A stretch of 64,000 bases of DNA from Tenrec ecaudatus (Eukaryota; Chordata; Mammalia; Afrosoricida; Tenrecidae). Where the stretch lies: the NCBI RefSeq assembly GCF_050624435.1, contig NC_134539.1, forward strand, positions 48,764,001 through 48,828,000, read 5' to 3'. The position numbers were made by a program, and so were the translations under genes. The notes under the pieces are model-generated. The model saw nothing but the letters and a program-made list of their open reading frames with translations, made no database searches and was not told where the DNA came from. Of this stretch, positions 56,816-64,000 are shown piece by piece. Positions within the stretch are counted from its first letter, which is position 1; every line of letters begins with the position of its first letter.

Positions 56816-59040
56816 TTTAAAATGTTTTTTTAATTGGAATGAGGTAAAAGTTTACAGAGCCGATCATGGTTTTTTTCCCCAATCATATTTTTACAGTCAA
56901 TAATTCATACACATTTTGATTCAACCCATCATTGCAAGCCCTTTAATATACTAGCGTACTTACTTAGGGTAACAGAATATCTTTATGGATAACTTGGATA
57001 AATACTTGTTGTCAAGTTCCACACATCAACAGTAGCGCTACATTCATCCTAGGGATATTGGAATCGTTGTCAGACAAAGAGGGATCACACTTACCAAAGG
57101 CACTGAAATATAGCGATGATGATTTGAAGATGGGACAAGTCCTTTCCATATGTTAGCTCAGGGAAAGCCTGGGTTTGCAATCCCACAGACAGAGCATACC
57201 AGCACTGTCACTTTCTATCCAGGTGAGCAAAAAGGTGCTTACGTCTCTCAAAGATTATGCTTCTTCAAATGGGAATACTTCCAGCGTTGTCACAAAAATC
57301 ATTAAGACCAGGAACACCCCTGTGTCCGTATGGTGCTGGTGAGTATTACTTATCCTCTTGCGTTGGATACCCTGACAACTTGCAGAAGACACCGATTAGT
57401 AGATGGGGAATATTGTCTGAAGTAGTGACTAGGCAGTCATTCTGAGACCTTGTAAGAAAGGGTATTCACATGCGTGTCCATTCACTTTGAGAAGACTGTG
57501 CATTGATTTCTACAAACATTGAGAAGACTGGGAGCCAAGAGCCTGCCAGGAGTCACCCAGGAGTCACCCAAGGAGACATGCAAGAAGGACTGCTAAGTAG
57601 CTCATATGAAGGTTGCGGGCTAACTTGCATTGTCTTTTAAGGTCCTGAATGTAAGATTTCATTTCCCCAAAAGGACATTCCTAGAGAGGTATCCTAGGGG
57701 AAATATGAACTAGGCATCTACGCTACATTATCAGAGATGTTTCTGTCTTGTAAACTGGCACTTCCTGAGAGAGTACCCTCACATGGCTTCCTTTAGTCCA
57801 AAACTTTTGATGTGTGATATTTGGAGCCCCAACCATACAATTAATTACCAGTAAGGAATGTAGAAGGGTGATGTTTAGAATTTTTAGTACTGAAAACTTG
57901 CTGATTAAAAGGGACACCAGCCACATTTGAGGCAGTGAATCTGAGCCTTGTGAGTTATCTCATTTTGCAAGTGAAAAAAGAACTTGAGCACAGAGCGGAG
58001 ACAACAGGACCTCACCAAAGCCACAGTTTGAGAAGGAGAAAGTCTGAAATTCAAGGAAGCCTTCATCTCAAATCACAATGCTTTGTTCGACCAGCCTGGG
58101 CTGACCTTAAGCAATTTTAAGGTTGTTTCCTTGTTGCTTTTCTTCTGGAATCCAGAAGTAGGTCTTGTTGCTGTTGTTGTATCTATGATATATAAGCAAA
58201 GCAAATTTTATTTCACAACAAACCCATTTATACACATGTACACATATCTATATCCAAACTATCTATCTATATGCAAAAATATGAGAAAATTCCTTCCTAA
58301 ACACTAACCTGCTAATAATAAATACGTTAATGAATCAAAGAATTGGTGTGTCAAAAGCGCACAATTCTGCTGAGTTCCTTGAGTGCGTAAGTGGGTGGAT
58401 GGTGTAGGCTTATGTTGTACATAGGGGTTCCAGGAACAAATTAGGATGTAAGGTGGTTACGCTGGTCCTAGCCCTTTTAATTTAACCAGCTTATAGTGAG
58501 CATGCCAAAGCTAGCTGCCAGTATCAGCTCTTAATGCTGGTACTTGGGTAAGATCCTGGCATTTGGCTATAATCCCCTTATCACCTTCAGGAGCATTCTA
58601 TTATTCTGAGTTTGCAGCTCCCTGAGCAGTCTGATGTCCTCAGATCTTACTCTGGTTTTGAGGGTCGGCCTTGGGCCCTCTTCTCTGGCTAATCGGTCTT
58701 ACATACCCCAGAAATACTGAGTAATAGACTTGGAGCCCACAACCTGTTACAACCAAGTTAATACCTATATAATATTGAGATCTATCAATGGTTGTTTTTC
58801 TTTTTACCCTTGGCTTCCCTAACTAAACTACCCCGTCTGTCCACCAGCTGGGCGGCAGCAGTAGCATCCTTACTGCGCTGCCCTAGAGGACACGGGCTGC
58901 TCTGCGAAGAGCAAAGTATCACATTTCTGGTTTTGAATTCTCAAGTAGCCTCTCATGACTTCAGCAAATTCATAGCAGAGACAATGGGTTTGAAAGCAGA
59001 GGCTACTGATTTTCAATAAATAGACTGTTTGAAAAAGAAA
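56816..59040. other. Intergenic, mostly unclassified
   Basis: Old LINE-like sequence lies near 56860-56960 and a MIR-like piece near 57935-58110 ('tgagttatctcattttgcaa'). Open frames of 60-84 residues show no recognisable domain or splice context. Confidence 0.4.
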
Positions 59041-59049
59041 GTGTTCTTT

Positions 59050-59400
59050 CAGTTCATTTATTGAGGTGGCTATAGTCTCCCTAAGGGTCACCTTCTGGGC
59101 CAGTCCCAGAACGTGCGTGTTCATGAATCTGGATCCTTGAGTTACTGTAAATACACTTGGAGTGCTCCTTAGAGGTGAGGACGGTGAGACTCTGTCTTAT
59201 TTGCTTTGAAGATGTCATCAGGAGAGACCGCTTCCTGGAAAAGGACGTCCTGCTTGGCACAGTCGGTCGGTGACGACAGGAAGCCCATGAGAGAAGGAAT
59301 GACACTGCGAGGTGGTGCCGGGGCCTGGCTGTGGCTCATCGTGCTGTGCAGGCAGGTCAATATGAGACAGAACCACCTCGAGAGCGCCGGCCGCGATGAC
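59050..59400 (+). mobile_element. RTE/BovB-like 3' end
   Basis: In one plus-strand frame RRDRFLEKDVLLGT parallels GQFLEKDIIFG of the copy at 50.9 kb, followed by the Arg-rich end. The element closes near 59395. The 117-residue frame over it is a shifted reading. Confidence 0.68.
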
Positions 59401-59574
59401 AGCGGATTAAAGCGAAGAATAAGCACGGTTTTCAAAGTCGTATGCTGCACCTGGGCCCTGAGAAAACCTTATGGGTTGGTCCTATTCAGTGCTCCTCTCG
59501 TTTTCATCTGTCAGTGGTTAATAATTCAGTGCGTCAAAACGAGCCTCTTGAACTCGTAGCTATCAGTCATTTCT

Positions 59575-59765
59575 AACACATTAAATGCTTCCTTTATTCT
59601 GGCCCTGTGTTAAACACTTTACACAATGTCCTCCTTTAGTCCACACAACAAATCTGTGAGGTAAATATAGCTATTACCCACATTTTTCAGAAAAGGAAAT
59701 TGAAGGTTGGTGAAGGAAGGTAACTTGTGTAAGGCAACACGGCTGGAAAGCACAGTAGACCACCC
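59575..59765 (+). repeat. MIR
   Basis: Blocks 'ctgtgttaaacactttacac', 'aatctgtgaggtaaatatag' and 'cagaaaaggaaattgaaggt' follow the MIR consensus in sense. Confidence 0.82.
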
Positions 59766-60009
59766 GGTGTGCTGACACGCTCACGCTGACACGGCACTGC
59801 TTACTGTCGGCACAGCCTCTTGGCCTCTCTACCAGTCTAGCTTCACAGGGATCAGTGACGCGAGTGTTCCCAGAGAGAGTAGAATCAGATCTGGCTTAGC
59901 CACTAGACCTGTGTCTGAGGACTGACAGTGACTGTTAGCCTACATATACACCAGGACGTTTCCATGATGTTGATTTAAAAAAAAATACTTTCTGACAACT
60001 CGAGAAAAT

Positions 60010-60070
60010 GTCAAAGAAGGAAGAAAGGGAGGAAGAGAGGGAGGCAGGAAGGCAGGAAGGAAAGAGAATG
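60010..60070. repeat. GGAA-rich low-complexity tract
   Basis: A purine run of ggaagaaagg/ggcagg units. Confidence 0.85.
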
Positions 60071-60166
60071 GCACTAGAAACAGGAAGATAATGAAGAAAT
60101 ACATGAGAGCCATGGTCCAGCTATGAAGCAAGCAAATCTACAGTCAAGATGTTGTTACACTTTTTG

Positions 60167-60520
60167 GGTGAAGGGAGACGTCGGACAGGGCATGATATGA
60201 CAATATATTATCAAGGGTTCATGAGGGAGGGGTAGTGGGAAGGGAGGGGGGGAAATGAGGAGCTGATGCCAGGGGCTTAAGCGGAGAGCAAATGTTTTGA
60301 GAACGATGAGGGCAATGAATGTACAGATGTGCTTTACACAATTGATGCGTGTATGGATTGTGATAAGAGTTGTATGAGCCCCTAATAAAATGTAAAAAAA
60401 GAAAATGATTAGGGCAAAGAACATACAGATGTGCTTTATACAATTGATGTATGTATATGTATGGATTATGATAAGAGTTGAATGAGCCCCCAATAAAACA
60501 ATTAAAAATGAAAAAAAAAA
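60167..60520 (+). mobile_element. L1 3' end with duplicated tail
   Basis: The first terminus ends at about 60402 ('gagcccctaataaaatgt' plus A-run). A second unit follows, starting 'gattagggcaaagaacatac' and ending 'gagcccccaataaaacaatt'. This is the same junction as at 16.4 and 23.9 kb. Confidence 0.88.
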
Positions 60521-60885
60521 GATGTTACATTGTTATGCTTTGAAAACTGACTTTGCTTTCAAGATATAGAAACAACAGATTAGCAATACAGAACAAGGGC
60601 TGAGTACAAATGGGCATTAGGGATCTTGGGGGTGCCAGAAGTTGTTCTAAAATGGTAATAAGGAAGGAATAATTTGGAAAAGGATGGTGAGGATGGTTAC
60701 AAAGCTTAAAGAATGTAATCAGTGTTGCTGAATTGGACATGTAGAAATTGTTGAATTGGTACATGTTCTGACTCACCCCGATTCCTTATGAGCCTTTCAA
60801 ATTTCTGTTGTCAATTTGCGCCCATATAGATAGTCCTTTAAAAGAGCACAATGCTCAAGGCGTACATTCTGCATTCATTAAGGAG
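60521..60885. other. Unclassified
   Basis: No supported feature. Confidence 0.4.
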
Positions 60886-60888
60886 CCC

Positions 60889-61010
60889 TAGTGGTGCAGT
60901 GGATAAAGCAGTTAAAGGTTGTCTGCTTTAACCAACCAGTTTTGGAAATTCTAGGGGACTGTTCTATGGCGTCCTCCTATTGTGCCAGTATGAGTCAGAA
61001 TATTATTTCA
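60889..61010 (+). repeat. AfroSINE, internally deleted
   Basis: It has the true 5' end 'ggagccctagtggtgcagtg' and part of the tail ('gtatgagtcagaatatt'), with the middle shortened. Confidence 0.85.
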
Positions 61011-61299
61011 ATAATAAATCAATAAAAAATTACACAAGAGACAAAAAGAAATCATGGAGGACAGATGTTGGTGCGACAACATTTGGCTAACAAAAGTTCC
61101 CGAAGAAGAAAAGGGAGGCTGGATAAGCAAACAATATTTAAAATGAGAATTTCTAAAAAGTAAAGCCAAAATGACTGACTTTAAAAATATTCATCAGATC
61201 ATATTTTTGTTCCAGGCACTATGACCAGAAAGAAAGCAGCAAACAAAATGACATCTCTACCCTCACTCAGATATGATTATCTGAATCAATCAAATGATG

Positions 61300-62060
61300 T
61301 TTTTGAAAGTCCACATGGAGCTACATCATGAGAAAGTTGCAGAACTTTAAGGATAAAATCATAATCTTAAAAGCTTCCAGAGAAAATAAATGGTAATTTA
61401 TGAAGTACTGACAGATCAACAGCAGGCTTGATACCAGCAACAATGGAAACCAGAAAAAACATGAAAAGAATTATTAAAGGTGTAATTTAGCAAGAAAATA
61501 AATGAACAGAGTGAACACCTGGACTACAAGAAGCAATACTTTAAATATGTAGTAAGTTTAACTATTTCCATGAACAGAGCAATGGGCACAATAAAATATC
61601 CTATTTTTAAAAAAACCAACCAAATTAAGTTTAGTATGTTTTACAATAGAGGTAAAACTATAACTTTAAATGATAGTAAGAAATATCCAAAGGGTCACTG
61701 AAATATCTTATGGCCTATGTGGGGGAGGGTTACTTAGATAATCAGAATACTGAATTATTATAAAGTTAGGAAAATTTTTCAATCATAATTTATTTTGAGA
61801 ATATCAGTTTTATATTTAAGAATATAAGTATAATCTGTGACTTTCAAGTTAATTGTGGGAGAGGGGGGATGTGAATATTATAAACTTTATCAAGGAATGA
61901 AGGGATAAAACAACAAGAAAACACAAATTAAAATGGTCAAAATGTATCACTAAGTACAAAACATAAATAAATTAAGGTCACCTATAAAAAGATAAAACTT
62001 ATAAAATGGGGAAACAATATTAATTATAAGATAAAATATACTCTAAGGTAAATATGAAAC
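61300..62060 (+). repeat. Ancient L1 (L1M-type) internal fragment
   Basis: Blocks 'cataatcttaaaagcttcca' and 'ataccagcaacaatggaaac' match the same old L1 region as at 11.3 kb. The AT-rich continuation is less certain. Confidence 0.6.
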
Positions 62061-62483
62061 AAACTGAAAGGTGGCATTATTTTAAGTGACTGATAAAGTG
62101 TAAGGAAATAGATGTCATTTGGTTGTTAAGGACAAGTTCTCTTTTGTAGACCAGAGACCATGACATTGGAGCAGAAAAGGTAATCCTAATGTAACTTGAT
62201 ATAAGCCTGGACAATATATACATGGCAATAATAATGTAAATTATTGATTTCCACTTTAGAGTTATCTTAGGGAAAAACCAAGGAAGTCCAGGTTGTATTA
62301 ATAACATGATCATATAAAAATAAAAGTATGCTGATACACAGTGGCATTGGAAAGGTGTAAAAAGTATATGGGAATTAGTTTTCTCACATACATTCTCTCT
62401 GAATGTAAAGAGGTCCTGACAAAAGTTGATGGACTAAGGCTTGGAAGGTTAAGCCTATTATTTAAAGTTAAACAAACAATAAG
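62061..62483. other. Unclassified AT-rich sequence
   Basis: No supported feature. Confidence 0.4.
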
Positions 62484-62488
62484 AGAAC

Positions 62489-62997
62489 TGAGGTAGCTAC
62501 AGAATCTGTTGTCAATCTGAGACTTAAGAGCAAAAGGGTGGAGTTCAGCCTGTCAATCAGGTTGCAGCTGGATGATTTATTTGGAGGCACTAAGATTATA
62601 GAGAGCTCTCTGAAGGTGAGACAGTCACTTGCTCCCTGTGACAAGCCTGTCAAGCCTGCTAAGCTACTCTGATGCAGCCAGAACTCTGGAGCCAGAGCAG
62701 CCACATGGAGAACCCTGCCAGTGCTGAGATGCTTCCACCACCACTGGATCCGCAAGACTTTCCACCCACTGACCTGTGCTCTACCTGCATTCAGTGTTAT
62801 TGCATGTGTTTTGTGAGACTGAAGAGAAATTTATAGATTGTTATTGGACATATGGGCTAATATTGGACTTGTGGGGTTGATCTGGACTGGGTTGGGAAGT
62901 TTCCTCAGTAATTAATTGCTATTGTATATAAAGCTCTTTCTTATACACATATCTGTGTCTATGAATTTGTTTCTCTAGACAAACCCAGACTAATGCA
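62489..62997 (+). mobile_element. Solo LTR, MaLR/ERVL type, with 5-bp target duplication
   Basis: A 509-bp LTR opens tgaggtagctacagaatc and closes ccagactaatgca. Perfect 5-base duplications agaac lie at 62484-62488 and 62998-63002, the size expected for ERVL/MaLR integration. This copy defines the family ends. Confidence 0.87.
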
Positions 62998-63034
62998 AGA
63001 ACTAAAATAATAATACAAAATCATCAAAAGAAAT

Positions 63035-63340
63035 TGTGTTAGGCTGGGTAGACAAGAGAAACAAGTTCATAGACATGTGTATAAGAAAGAACTTTGTATA
63101 AAGAGTACTTATACATTAAGAAAACATACCAGCCCAATTCAGATCAAGTCCATAAGCCCAATATTAGTCCATATGTCCCAGTCCAGATCAAGTCCATAAG
63201 TCCAATATTAGCCCATGTGTTTGATACCCATCTACAAAGTTCTCTTCAGACTCATGAAACATATACAATGATGCCAAATGCAGAAAGATGACAGGCCAGT
63301 GGGGGGGGGGGAGTCTTGTGGATCCAGGGGGCAGCAGTCA
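63035..63340 (-). mobile_element. Truncated LTR in opposite orientation
   Basis: It opens tgtgttaggctgggtaga on the plus strand, the reverse complement of the LTR end, and breaks off at a run of G near 63301-63311. A local duplication of 'cagatcaagtccataag' lies at about 63140-63200. Together with the preceding LTR it forms an inverted pair with a 37-bp spacer. Confidence 0.78.
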
Positions 63341-63537
63341 ACAATCATGAGGACGTATTTCTGAGCAGACCAAACGTGGCCAGAAAACATGGGGGTGGCC
63401 TTGAAAATTTTTTAACCAGAATTTTCACTGTTCAGCTAGAAACCCTCTTTCCCTCTCAGATGAAATTTCCCTTACAGGATAAGTTGCCTGTGGGAGGGAT
63501 GTTTGGAAATGAGGTGACAGGGCCAGAAGGGAGACTT

Positions 63538-63880
63538 ATTTTGTTGTTGTTGTTGTTGTTCTGACCCAGGGTGACCCTTATGTATTTATGCACAACAGAA
63601 CTAAACACAGCCAGGACCTGTGCCACCTTCACAAATGCTGGAGCCCGTTGTTGCAGTGACCCATTGAAGGTCTTCCTTTATTTCACTGCTCCTCTACTTT
63701 GCCAAACGTGGTGGCCTTCTCTAGGGGCTGGTCTCTTACGTCCAAAGTTTGTAAGTCGAAGTGGTTCTATTTCACCATGTTTGCCTCTAAGAAGCACTCT
63801 GGTCAAACTTTTTGCAAGACAGATCAGTTTGTCCTTTTAGCAGGTCATGGTACTTTGAATATTTGGAGATAGATTTTTTT
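63538..63880 (-). mobile_element. RTE/BovB-like 3' end
   Basis: A TTG run (63541-63560) precedes 'tgcacaacagaactaaacac' and 'ccgttgttgcagtgacccat', the 3' end block shared with the RTE at 7.6 kb. Confidence 0.75.
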
Positions 63881-64000
63881 TTAACTCAACCAATCAATGG
63901 AAAATCACCTAATTAGTCTTTTTGTCTTTCAAACCGACATAGTAACTAAATTTTAAGACTTTTTGTATAAGGGTTTTAAATAGAAACAAAATCCCCCAAA

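Noticed and set aside
59206-59559. 117-codon plus-strand frame
   Set aside because: It is a shifted reading of an RTE 3' end; the true RTE peptide is in another frame with stops.
1-64000. CRISPR arrays, bacterial operons, phage or defence genes, tRNA and rRNA genes
   Set aside because: Direct repeats are interspersed retroelements and microsatellites without regular spacers. No tRNA or rRNA signature was seen, and the exon-intron structure is vertebrate.

Overview
This window is mammalian nuclear DNA, not microbial. It has short exons in long introns, one CpG-island promoter, processed pseudogenes and dense nested retrotransposons. The repeats point to an afrotherian: many AfroSINE-like elements, an RTE/BovB-like LINE, and an L1 family whose 3' end (gtatgagcccctaataaaat) recurs throughout. 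Three hAT elements look like the SPIN family, which as far as I recall is known among afrotherians only from tenrecs. A tenrec, for example Echinops, is my best inference. No database search was possible.

Region 1 (1-25,300) holds the 5' part of one host gene on the minus strand. A CpG island at about 24.4-25.26 kb is its promoter. A probable non-coding exon ends at 24305. Coding exons follow at 20228-20308 (start codon 20272-20270), 19800-19920, 12546-12719, 11786-11962, 3709-3874, 3002-3069, 790-943 and 573-672, and the gene runs off the left edge. Splice phases agree from exon 2 to exon 6 and again from exon 7 to exon 9, so these are real exons. I could not resolve the exon 6-7 junction. 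I tentatively think of the meiotic crossover gene SHOC1 (C9orf84), but this is an impression from the peptide, not a verified match. The introns carry L1, RTE, L2, MIR and AfroSINE copies and a dead cytochrome c retrocopy.

Region 2 (25,300-64,000) has no host protein gene that I can support. It holds a mariner relic, retrocopies of RPL27 and HMGB3, a nest of RTE, L1, a tiny L1 and SPIN (32.9-36.1 kb), and an LTR-internal-LTR element of MaLR/ERVL type with an extra LTR behind it (42.8-45.9 kb). It also holds solo LTRs, a different LTR near 52 kb, and the most informative L1 (53.45-56.8 kb), which retains the ORF2 C-terminus followed by a 2.6 kb 3' UTR.

No new molecular system such as a defence locus, CRISPR array or gene cluster is present. 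The most notable signals concern L1: six insertions of only 40-110 bp with perfect target-site duplications, an L1 lineage with a duplicated 3' tail, and a 247-bp tandem repeat in the L1 3' UTR. Two near-identical direct L1 copies also bracket the exon with the start codon and the next exon of the minus-strand gene.
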